Positions 1 to 5,849 of a stretch of DNA of 7,990 bases are shown piece after piece. Under the pieces are notes generated by a model that saw only the letters and a program-made list of their open reading frames with translations, did not search any database and was not told the DNA's origin. The translations under genes were made by a program, and so were the position numbers. The stretch spans positions 1 through 7,990 of the forward strand of contig JANNKM010000328.1 of assembly GCA_031396305.1 (NCBI GenBank). Reading direction: 5' to 3'. Source of the DNA: JAEMQF01 sp031396305. Its GTDB lineage: Bacteria > Pseudomonadota > Gammaproteobacteria > Burkholderiales > Burkholderiaceae_C. Every line of letters begins with the position of its first letter. The stretch's first letter is position 1.

Positions 1-20
1 AGCTCTTTCTGGGCGTCCAT
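1..20 (-). CDS. Start of an unidentified gene, cut by the left edge
   Basis: Only the first six codons and part of a seventh are in the window, reading MDAQKE. The ATG (complement of 18-20) has a good Shine-Dalgarno site: AAGGA sits about seven bases upstream, in the short gap after the Nudix stop codon. The 14-base spacing and shared direction suggest it is the third gene of the cysM-Nudix operon. The product cannot be identified from so few residues. The gene call rests on the ribosome-binding site, the start codon and the context. Confidence 0.6.
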
Positions 21-34
21 CGCGTTTCCTTGTG

Positions 35-601
35 TTACCGGGATTCTAGGTGGCCGGGGCTGACCGGCCGGGGCGGGATTTCCACCCATTTGGGGGAGTG
101 CCCGCGTGCGGTGAGCCAGTCGGCCAGTGCGTAGCCGGTCCCGGCCCGCCAGCACCGCACGGTGTCGGGAGTGACCAGGCGGTACTCGGCGAGTTCGGGT
201 GACAGCACGATCTGCCCGCGCGCCAGCGCGTGGTAGGCGATGATCACCTGGTTCATGCGCTGAAAGTCGTAAACACCGATCAAGGCGAGCGACTCGGCCT
301 TCAGCGATGTCTCTTCGGCCACCTCACGGCCGATGCCTTCCTGTGGTGTCTCGCCGGCCTCCATGAACCCGGTGATCAGGCCGAACATCTTGCCCGACCA
401 GGCAGCGTTGCGCGCGAGCAGCAACTGGCCGTCGCGATCGGCCAGTTCAATCACCGCGGCGAGCACCGGTGTCGGATTGTTCCAGTGCGTCCAGGAACAA
501 CTCGGGCAGCGCAGGCGCGTCTTCAGGCCGCCATCTTCCTCGGCGCTGAGTGGCGCCAGCCGTGTCGCACAGCGCGGACAGAAGACAAATGCCTCGGACA
601 T
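35..601 (-). CDS. Nudix hydrolase with N-terminal zinc ribbon
   Basis: This is a 188-residue Nudix-family hydrolase, expected to cleave a nucleoside diphosphate linked to another moiety in the cytoplasm; the substrate is unknown. An N-terminal zinc ribbon is visible as CPRC (C8, C11) and CPSC (C32, C35). The Nudix box runs from G78 to L100 and keeps the metal-binding REVAEE core (92-97). The usually conserved Gly near the end of the box is Ser99. The SQPWPFP motif typical of NADH pyrophosphatase NudC is absent, so I do not call it nudC. I chose the ATG at 601. An in-frame TTG at 616 is possible, but it directly abuts its only AGG. The gene starts 23 bases after the cysM stop and is very likely co-transcribed with it. 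Family assignment is firm; function is not. Confidence 0.9.
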   Translation of the reverse strand: MSEAFVFCPRCATRLAPLSAEEDGGLKTRLRCPSCSWTHWNNPTPVLAAVIELADRDGQLLLARNAAWSGKMFGLITGFMEAGETPQEGIGREVAEETSLKAESLALIGVYDFQRMNQVIIAYHALARGQIVLSPELAEYRLVTPDTVRCWRAGTGYALADWLTARGHSPKWVEIPPRPVSPGHLESR

Positions 602-624
602 CGCGGCAACGCCCAACCTGCGGT

Positions 625-1530
625 TCAGGCCGGAAAGACGCCGGTAGACAGGTAGCGATCGCCGCGATCGCAGACAACGAAGACGACGGTCGCGTTGTCG
701 AGCGACTGCGCCAATTGAAGTGCGACCCAGCAGGCCCCTGCGGCGGAGATGCCGCCAAACAGCCCTTCTTCGCGGGCCAGGCGGCGCGCCATTTCTTCGG
801 CATCAAGCTGGCTCACGCCGATGGTTTCGTCTATCCACGTCGGGTCGTAGATCTTGGGCAGGTACGCCTGCGGCCACTTGCGAATCCCGGGAATGCGCGA
901 GCCTTCGAGCGGCTGGGCGCCGACGATGCGTATCTTCGGGTTTTGCTCCTTCAGGAAGCGCGACGTCCCGGTGATCGTGCCTGTGGTTCCCATCGCGCTG
1001 ACGAAATGCGTGATGCGACCAGCGGTATCGCGCCAGATTTCCGGACCGGTGGTCTCATAGTGGATACGCGGGTTGTCGGCATTGGCGAACTGGTCGAGCA
1101 CGAAGCCCTTGCCTTCCTTTTGCATCTGCTCGGCAAGGTCGCGGGCGTATTCCATGCCACCCGAGCGCGGCGTGAGAATGAGTTCGGCGCCGAACGCCTT
1201 CATCGTCTGGGCACGCTCGATGCTCAGGTCTTCCGGCATGATCAGCACCATCCTGTAGCCGCGGATCGCCGCGGCCATCGCCAGCGCGATTCCGGTATTG
1301 CCCGAAGTCGCTTCGATCAGGGTGTCGCCGGGCCGGATGTCGCCACGTTCTTCGGCCCGCCGAATCATGCTGATCGCCGGCCGGTCCTTGACCGATCCTG
1401 CCGGGTTGTTGCCCTCCAGCTTGCCGAGCAGCACATTGCCGCGCGCATCAAACTCACGCCCGGGAACGCGCACGAGGCGCACCAGCGGAGTGTTGCCAAT
1501 GACGTCTTCGAGCGTGTTGTAGCGATCCAT
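625..1530 (-). CDS. cysM: Cysteine synthase B (O-acetylserine sulfhydrylase)
   Basis: This PLP enzyme makes cysteine from an activated serine and a sulfur donor; the B isozyme of enterobacteria can also use thiosulfate. The protein has 301 residues, about the usual length. Visible marks are the PLP-binding lysine K48 in NNPAGSVKDR, the substrate loop TSGNTG (75-80), the phosphate-binding GTTGT (181-185) and the C-terminal CDRGDRYLSTG (287-297). The basic pair R217-K218 in GIRKWP replaces the small residues found here in CysK, which favours CysM. The ATG at 1530 has a CAGG site about seven bases upstream. It is first in a leftward operon with the Nudix gene. No regulatory site such as a CysB box could be recognised upstream. 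Assignment is confident. The choice between O-acetylserine and O-phosphoserine as natural substrate is not settled. Confidence 0.95.
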   Translation of the reverse strand: MDRYNTLEDVIGNTPLVRLVRVPGREFDARGNVLLGKLEGNNPAGSVKDRPAISMIRRAEERGDIRPGDTLIEATSGNTGIALAMAAAIRGYRMVLIMPEDLSIERAQTMKAFGAELILTPRSGGMEYARDLAEQMQKEGKGFVLDQFANADNPRIHYETTGPEIWRDTAGRITHFVSAMGTTGTITGTSRFLKEQNPKIRIVGAQPLEGSRIPGIRKWPQAYLPKIYDPTWIDETIGVSQLDAEEMARRLAREEGLFGGISAAGACWVALQLAQSLDNATVVFVVCDRGDRYLSTGVFPA

Positions 1531-1653
1531 GTTCTACCTGCGTTGCAATCGTCCGGAATCGTTTGCATTGTGGCAGGGCAGCTCGCTGATGTGCCACGCA
1601 AGCAATGCACTGATTGGCGTCGCGAGCGGCGCAAGGTGCGCGGGAGGAGCGCA

Positions 1654-1671
1654 GCCGTACTGGCGTACGGC
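1654..1671. repeat. Perfect 7-bp inverted repeat in the tRNA-cysM gap
   Basis: GCCGTAC (1654-1660) and GTACGGC (1665-1671) are perfect inverted copies around a TGGC loop. They lie in a GC-rich patch of roughly 1612-1720 that contains several shorter related pieces such as GAGCGCAG, GCGAGC and GCGCAGC. The element is 51 bases past the 3' end of the tRNA and about 120 bases upstream of cysM. It has no T-run on either side, so it is not a classic intrinsic terminator. It could be a repetitive extragenic palindrome, a factor-dependent processing or termination signal, or a dyad operator. The inverted repeat is seen directly; its role is unknown. Confidence 0.6.
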
Positions 1672-1722
1672 GAGCACCGCAGCGCGCAGATTGCGTCGCG
1701 CAGCAGCCGAGCAGGGCGTTGC

Positions 1723-1809
1723 TGGTGCCGGAGGCCGGAATCGAACCGGCATGGTGTTTCCACCGGCAGATTTTGAGTCTGCTGCGTCTACCAATTTCGC
1801 CACTCCGGC
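1723..1809 (-). tRNA. tRNA-Leu (anticodon CAA)
   Basis: Read on the minus strand this is an 87-base tRNA with CCA encoded. The acceptor stem GCCGGAG (1803-1809) pairs with CTCCGGC, followed by discriminator A and CCA (1723-1725). The anticodon stem GCAGA/TCTGC encloses loop CTCAAAA, giving anticodon CAA (1773-1775) for UUG leucine codons. The T arm is GCCGG-TTCGATT-CCGGC. The long variable arm (CGGTGGAAACACC...) is typical of class II tRNAs such as Leu. No integrase or duplicated 3' tRNA fragment is seen nearby, so nothing suggests that the locus has been used as an integration site within this window. Confidence 0.97.
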
Positions 1810-1848
1810 CGAAGTGGGGGCGCGTGCGAGCGCCTTCGAAGGGTGCGG

Positions 1849-1854
1849 ATTATG
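1849..1854 (-). promoter_or_regulatory. Possible -10 box of the tRNA-Leu promoter
   Basis: On the minus strand CATAAT matches the sigma-70 -10 consensus at five of six positions and would start a transcript about 33 bases before the mature 5' end of the tRNA. The stretch 16-18 bases upstream does not resemble TTGACA, so the promoter call is weak. It rests mainly on position and on being the only AT-rich hexamer in this GC-rich gap. Confidence 0.35.
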
Positions 1855-1990
1855 GCATGGGCCCTTTGCGTCGGGCGCTGCTCCGCGGCACGTCCACGCA
1901 GCGGGTTCTTCTCGCGCAGCTCGGTGCCTCGACCGGGCGCATCAGGTGCCAGCACGTAAACTGTCCACCCCTGCCCGATGGACCGCCCGC

Positions 1991-2581
1991 ATGCCTTCCC
2001 TGCCCCCCATCACTCAAGCGCTGCTGCTCGTCAACGTGGCGGCGTTTTGCCTTGATATCTTTCTCGGGCCGTGGTTCACGCGAGCGTTCGCGCTCTGGCC
2101 GATCGGCAACGGCTTCCTGCCCTGGCAGGTGCTGTCGTACTCCTTCTTGCACGGCAGTTTTGGCCACTTGTTCTTCAACATGCTGGGCATCTGGATGTTC
2201 GGCGCGGAGCTCGAGCGCGTCTGGGGCCAGAAGCGATTCACGCACTTCTACTTTGCCAGCGTGCTGGCCGCCGCGGCAACGCAGTTGCTGGTCAATGCCA
2301 TGCTGGGTTCAGGCAACCCGACGGTCGGCGCTTCAGGTGGCTTGTTCGGCCTGCTGCTGGCATTCGGCATGATGTTCCCGAACCGAACCGTCATGCTGCT
2401 GATCCCGCCGATTCCCATGAAGGCCAAGGTGCTGGTGTTCGCTTACGGTGCGATTGAACTGGTGCTCGGCGTGATGGATCCGCAAGGCGGCGTCGCGCAC
2501 TTCGCGCACCTGGGCGGCATGCTGGGCGGCTGGCTGATGATGCGCTATTGGCGAGGCCAGTCTCCGTTCGGGCGGCGTTGA
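1991..2581 (+). CDS. Rhomboid-family intramembrane serine protease
   Basis: This 196-residue polytopic inner-membrane protein cleaves transmembrane helices of substrate proteins. The rhomboid core is complete. HGSFGHLFFN (54-63) supplies the two His and Asn of the oxyanion region. GASGG carries the nucleophile Ser115. HLGGMLGG (173-180) gives the catalytic His173 in the HxxGxxxG helix motif; His170 is the alternative. Hydrophobic segments start at about residue 8 and run to about 186, with few soluble residues, so it is the compact six-helix bacterial form without an extra domain. The ATG at 1991 has no clear Shine-Dalgarno site. An in-frame GTG at 1946 is possible, but the ATG places the first helix sensibly. 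The reading frame is open far upstream, through the antisense of the tRNA, so frame length alone is not evidence for an earlier start. Substrates are unknown. Confidence 0.92.
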   Translation: MPSLPPITQALLLVNVAAFCLDIFLGPWFTRAFALWPIGNGFLPWQVLSYSFLHGSFGHLFFNMLGIWMFGAELERVWGQKRFTHFYFASVLAAAATQLLVNAMLGSGNPTVGASGGLFGLLLAFGMMFPNRTVMLLIPPIPMKAKVLVFAYGAIELVLGVMDPQGGVAHFAHLGGMLGGWLMMRYWRGQSPFGRR

Positions 2582-2591
2582 AACGATCAGG

Positions 2592-2613
2592 CGCGCGCCC
2601 CCGCGAGCGCGCG
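2592..2613 (+). terminator. GC-rich hairpin after the rhomboid gene
   Basis: CGCGCGC (2592-2598) can pair with GCGCGCG (2607-2613) around an eight-base loop, ten bases after the rhomboid stop codon. There is no following T-run, so it would be a weak or factor-dependent terminator at best. Such alternating GC pairs also arise by chance in DNA of this composition. Confidence 0.3.
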
Positions 2614-2745
2614 AGGGACACGCCAGCATCGCGGCATAAGGCCTGGCACGGGCAAGTTTTTTCGCTTGGGCGGGCGCGCCGCATCTTTTCATTTCACCTG
2701 GCTTGCCGCATGCTTGCGGAGCGGAACACGCGGCTGGAGGCAATG

Positions 2746-3828
2746 ATGGATGGGAGAACTTTTCCGAGCTTGGGTGTGAACCTGGCCCGGCGCATGCGCC
2801 GGCGGCACGCTGCCCTTGCATTCGCCTTGAGCCTCTCCTGCACCGTCTGCGTGGCGCAGTCCACGCCCGACGCGCCTTCGCAGACTGAATCGGCCGAACT
2901 GCAGGCGCGCGTGCGCGCCCTGCGCGAAGCGAATGCCGCCGTCGTGGGTGTCAAGTCCGTCGCCGTAGAAGACGCCCGCTCCATTGACACCCTGGGTCGC
3001 AAACGTCAGGGCTCGGGCGTCGTGATCGACGCCGAGGGTCTGATTCTGACGATCGGCTATCTGATCCTTGAGGCGGAACAGGTCGACCTCGTGCTCGAAG
3101 GCGAGCGTCAGGTACCCGCGCGCGTCGTCGCCTACGACCTGGCGTCTGGCTTCGGCCTGCTGCAGGCGCTGGCGCCGGTGAAGGTGGCGCCAGCCAGGCT
3201 CGGGGCGTCGGCCGAGGTATCGAACACGGAGCCGTTGATGATCGCCAGCGGTGGCGAAGACGGCGGGCGCAGCCTGGCGCAGATGGTGTCGCGCCGGGCC
3301 TTTTCGGGCTACTGGGAATACCACATCGACGGCGCCCTGTTCACCACGCCACCGCGCAGCGACCACAGCGGCGCCGGCCTGTTCAACGCCAATGGCGAAC
3401 TGCTGGGCATCGGCTCGCTCGTCGTGGGCAATGCGCTCGGCGACGACCATCCGCGTTTGCCCGGCAACATGTTCGTTCCCATCGATCTGCTCAAGCCCAT
3501 CCTCGGCGAAATGCGCCGCGAAGGAGCATCGCGCGGCAGCTCGCGCGCCTGGCTGGGGATGAACTGCGTGGAGCATGACGGCGCCGTGCGCGTGATCCGG
3601 GTCAACCGCGACAGCCCCGCCGAAGATGCCGGCCTGTTGCCGGGCGACCGCATCGTGAGCATCGACGGCGTCGCCGTCAGCCAGCTCGAAACGCTCTACA
3701 AGACGCTGTGGCGCAGCGCCGTGCAGCGCGACGTCGTGCTCGAAATCCGCCGCCTGGGGCAATTGCAGACGGTGCATGTCCACAGCGTCGACCGCACCAA
3801 GCTCTTGAGCAAACCGAAGGGAATCTGA
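2746..3828 (+). CDS. HtrA-like exported PDZ protein, probable pseudoprotease
   Basis: This 360-residue protein has an N-terminal signal peptide (basic MRRRH at 17-21, hydrophobic core to about 37, likely cleavage after VCVA), a trypsin-like (S1C/HtrA) domain at about 55-255 and one PDZ domain at about 265-345 (SPAEDAGLLPGDRIVSIDG region). It should act in the periplasm. The fold marks are clear (GSGVVIDAEGLILT; LFNANGELLGIGS), but the catalytic His position reads LTIGYLI, giving Tyr105. The Asp position reads ASGFGLL, giving Gly. The nucleophile motif is DHSGAGL: Ser208 is kept but the GNSGGP frame is lost. Proteolysis by the normal triad is therefore unlikely; peptide binding or a chaperone or adaptor role is an inference. 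GGAGG (2736-2740) supports the ATG at 2746, with one at 2743 as the alternative. The gene follows the rhomboid gene by 164 bases. Confidence 0.88.
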   Translation: MDGRTFPSLGVNLARRMRRRHAALAFALSLSCTVCVAQSTPDAPSQTESAELQARVRALREANAAVVGVKSVAVEDARSIDTLGRKRQGSGVVIDAEGLILTIGYLILEAEQVDLVLEGERQVPARVVAYDLASGFGLLQALAPVKVAPARLGASAEVSNTEPLMIASGGEDGGRSLAQMVSRRAFSGYWEYHIDGALFTTPPRSDHSGAGLFNANGELLGIGSLVVGNALGDDHPRLPGNMFVPIDLLKPILGEMRREGASRGSSRAWLGMNCVEHDGAVRVIRVNRDSPAEDAGLLPGDRIVSIDGVAVSQLETLYKTLWRSAVQRDVVLEIRRLGQLQTVHVHSVDRTKLLSKPKGI

Positions 3829-3829
3829 A

Positions 3830-3857
3830 CCGGCGGCGGCGCTTTCGCGCCAGCCGG
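3830..3857. terminator. Hairpin between convergent genes, possible two-way terminator
   Basis: CCGGC (3830-3834) pairs with GCCGG (3853-3857), and GGCGC (3838-3842) pairs with GCGCC (3847-3851) around a TTTC loop; a small internal loop lies between the two stems. The structure fills the 30-base gap between the stop codons of the HtrA-like gene and the SDR gene, a place where a shared terminator is expected. There is no strong T-run on either side. Confidence 0.5.
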
Positions 3858-3858
3858 A

Positions 3859-4752
3859 TCAGGCGAGCAAACCCTGCTTGACGGTCGGGTAACGCAGGCG
3901 CAAGCGCAGTTCCGTCTTCAGGCGCTGGTTCACGAGCCGTCTGGACTCGCTCATGAAACTCAGCTGCATTGGCGGCAGGCTCACCAAAGCCTGCGCACGG
4001 TCGATGCGCGGCGGACGCGGCAGGCCGCACAGGTCAGCGGCGACATCGAAGTATTCGCCCATCTTCAGTTCGGTGTCGTCGTTCGTGTTCACGGCGCGCT
4101 GCGGCTTTCCCCTATGCAAGGCGGCAACGCAGGCACGTGCCAGATCATCAGCATGGATATGGTTCGTGTACACATCGTCGCTCGGGCTCAGCACCGGCGT
4201 ACCTCGCAGCAGGCGCTCGCGTGGGTGGCCGCCGGGCCGATCGCCCGCATAGATGCCGGGGATGCGCAGCAGGCTCACCCGTACCGCAAAGGCCCGGCCA
4301 AACCAGCGCAGCCGCGCTTCGGCATCGACACGGCGCCGCCCGCGCTCGGTGCGCGGATCGACGCGCCGGGTTTCGTCGATGCGCGCCCCACCGCAGTCGC
4401 CGTACACGCCGCTCGTGCTCGCATAGACCAGGCTGCGCAGCCGGCTCCTGCGCGCCAGGGCGGTCAGCAGGTTGCGGGTGCGCGTGTCCAGCGCGCCGGT
4501 GGCTGGCGGAGGCGCGAGATGCAACACCGCGTCGGCCAGCCCGGCGAGGCGGTTCAATGTGGCGGCGTCGTCGAGATCGCCAACGATGGGCCGGATACCG
4601 GCCTGGCGCAGCGCAGCCACGCGCGCCGCATCGGAGGTCAGCGCGATCAGCCGCCAGCGGCCGCGCAGGAGCGCTGCGACGCGCATGCCGATATCGCCGC
4701 AGCCCACGATCAGGAGCGTGGCTTGTCTGAACCGGGCAGGTCTGTCGTGCAT
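3859..4752 (-). CDS. SDR-family NAD(P)-binding epimerase-like protein (YeeZ type)
   Basis: This is a cytoplasmic extended/atypical short-chain dehydrogenase of 297 residues from the ATG at 4752. The Rossmann dinucleotide motif is GCGDIG (17-22), followed by the adenine-side GDLDD (58-62), LHLAPPP (78-83) and the YASTSGVYGD stretch (110-119). The usual catalytic YxxxK is not seen: where YGRSK-like sequence is expected, the protein reads RTERGRRRVDAE. This agrees with the YeeZ-like group of atypical SDRs, whose reaction is not established. The start is uncertain. ATG 4752 and ATG 4761 have no Shine-Dalgarno site. GTG 4788 has GAGGG four bases upstream but would add a 12-residue tail to the N-terminus, which is already longer than the family needs. 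The gene is divergent from the reductase at 4809 and convergent with the HtrA-like gene. Confidence 0.85.
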   Translation of the reverse strand: MHDRPARFRQATLLIVGCGDIGMRVAALLRGRWRLIALTSDAARVAALRQAGIRPIVGDLDDAATLNRLAGLADAVLHLAPPPATGALDTRTRNLLTALARRSRLRSLVYASTSGVYGDCGGARIDETRRVDPRTERGRRRVDAEARLRWFGRAFAVRVSLLRIPGIYAGDRPGGHPRERLLRGTPVLSPSDDVYTNHIHADDLARACVAALHRGKPQRAVNTNDDTELKMGEYFDVAADLCGLPRPPRIDRAQALVSLPPMQLSFMSESRRLVNQRLKTELRLRLRYPTVKQGLLA

Positions 4753-4808
4753 GAGGGCCATATCGCAGCGGGCACAATCGCGCCTCACTTTACCCTCGCC
4801 TGCCGAAG

Positions 4809-5849
4809 ATGACGTTCACGATCACGGTCCGACCCAGCGGCCGCACGTTTCAAACCGAGTTGAGCGAGCCCTTGCTCGCCGCGGCGATTCGCCAAGGCAT
4901 CGGCCTGCCCTACGGCTGCCGCGATGGCGCCTGCGGCTCGTGCAAGTGCCGCTTGCTCGAGGGCCGGGTGGTGCACGGCACGCATCAGAAAAAGGCCCTG
5001 AGCGCCGAGGAAGAGCGAAGCGGGATGATCTTGACGTGCTGCGGCGTGCCGCAGACCGACATCGTGCTCGAGGCGCGCATGGTCCCGGGCGCGGGCGAGT
5101 TCCCTGTGCGAAAGATGCCGTGCCGCGTCATCAGCATCACCAGGCCCGCCGCCGACGTGGCGATCCTGATGATGCAGTTGCCGGCGAACGACACGATGAA
5201 ATACCACGCCGGCCAATACGTGGAGTTCATCCTGCGTGACGGTGCCCGGCGCAGCTACTCGATGGCCAATGCCCCGCACACCCAGACGGAACGCCCCGCC
5301 ATCGAACTGCACTTGCGCCACATGCCGGGTGGCAAGTTCACCGACCATGTATTCGCCACGCTCAAGGAAAAGGAAATCCTTCGCATCGAAGGCCCGTTCG
5401 GCAGTTTTTTCCTGCGCGAGAACTCCGACAAACCGATCGTGCTGCTCGCCTCGGGCACCGGCTTCGCACCGATCAAGGCGATCATCGAGCACATCGAGTT
5501 CAAAGGCATCACGCGGCCGACGCTGCTCTACTGGGGCTGCCGCAGCCGCGCCGACCTGTACCTGCATGACTGGGCCGAGCAGGCGGCGCAGCTCCTGCCG
5601 AATCTGCGCTACGTACCGGTTCTGTCAGAGCCCAAGCCCGTGGACGAATGGACCGGCCGGACCGGATTCGTCCATCAGGCGGTCATGCAAGACCTGCCCG
5701 ACCTCAGCGGGCATCAGGTCTACGCCTGCGGTGTACCGGTCATGGTGGACTCGGCAAGGCGAGACTTCGTGAGCCTCTGCGCCCTGCCCACGGAAGAGTT
5801 CTACGCCGACTCGTTCACCTCGGAGGCCGATAAACACGGGCCTACTTGA
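4809..5849 (+). CDS. Fused 2Fe-2S ferredoxin / FAD / NAD(P)H reductase
   Basis: This 346-residue cytoplasmic electron-transfer flavoprotein moves electrons from NAD(P)H through FAD to a 2Fe-2S centre. The N-terminal plant-type ferredoxin domain (1-90) has ligands C37, C42, C45 (GCRDGACGSC) and C77. The FAD domain (about 100-200) has RSYSMAN (148-154). The NAD domain (about 205-340) has GTGFAP (216-221), CGVPVMV (307-313) and C-terminal FYADSF (331-336). The domain order matches oxygenase reductases and proteins often annotated CDP-6-deoxy-delta-3,4-glucoseen reductase (AscD/RfbI type). No oxygenase, dehydratase or sugar-nucleotide gene adjoins it, so the electron acceptor is unknown and that name should not be taken literally. 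The Shine-Dalgarno site is weak (GAAG next to the ATG). The coding end overlaps the dctM-like gene by eight bases, tail to tail. Confidence 0.93.
   Translation: MTFTITVRPSGRTFQTELSEPLLAAAIRQGIGLPYGCRDGACGSCKCRLLEGRVVHGTHQKKALSAEEERSGMILTCCGVPQTDIVLEARMVPGAGEFPVRKMPCRVISITRPAADVAILMMQLPANDTMKYHAGQYVEFILRDGARRSYSMANAPHTQTERPAIELHLRHMPGGKFTDHVFATLKEKEILRIEGPFGSFFLRENSDKPIVLLASGTGFAPIKAIIEHIEFKGITRPTLLYWGCRSRADLYLHDWAEQAAQLLPNLRYVPVLSEPKPVDEWTGRTGFVHQAVMQDLPDLSGHQVYACGVPVMVDSARRDFVSLCALPTEEFYADSFTSEADKHGPT

Noticed and set aside
1551..1600. Possible cysM promoter (CACAAT with TGGCAC upstream on the minus strand)
   Set aside because: The -35 match is poor, and hexamers of this quality are expected by chance; nothing else supports it.
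550..1776. Long plus-strand open frame (408 codons) opposite cysM
   Set aside because: It is antisense to a clear cysM and part of the tRNA, has no recognisable domain and is rich in Arg, Ala and His, as expected of a shadow frame in GC-rich DNA.
1723..1809. tRNA-Leu as an attachment site of an integrated element
   Set aside because: No integrase, no direct repeat of the tRNA 3' end, and ordinary housekeeping-type genes on both sides within the window.
1529..1990. In-frame upstream extension of the rhomboid gene
   Set aside because: It would translate the antisense of the tRNA-Leu and has no homology-like features; the rhomboid fold begins just after the ATG at 1991.
2689..3783. Long minus-strand open frame (364 codons) opposite the HtrA-like gene
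   Set aside because: The composition is typical of an antisense shadow (His, Gln, Ala, Arg rich), it shows no motif, and the plus-strand frame has a signal peptide, S1C fold and PDZ domain.
4114..4812. Plus-strand open frame (232 codons) opposite the SDR gene
   Set aside because: Antisense shadow with no family features; the SDR frame has a clear Rossmann motif.
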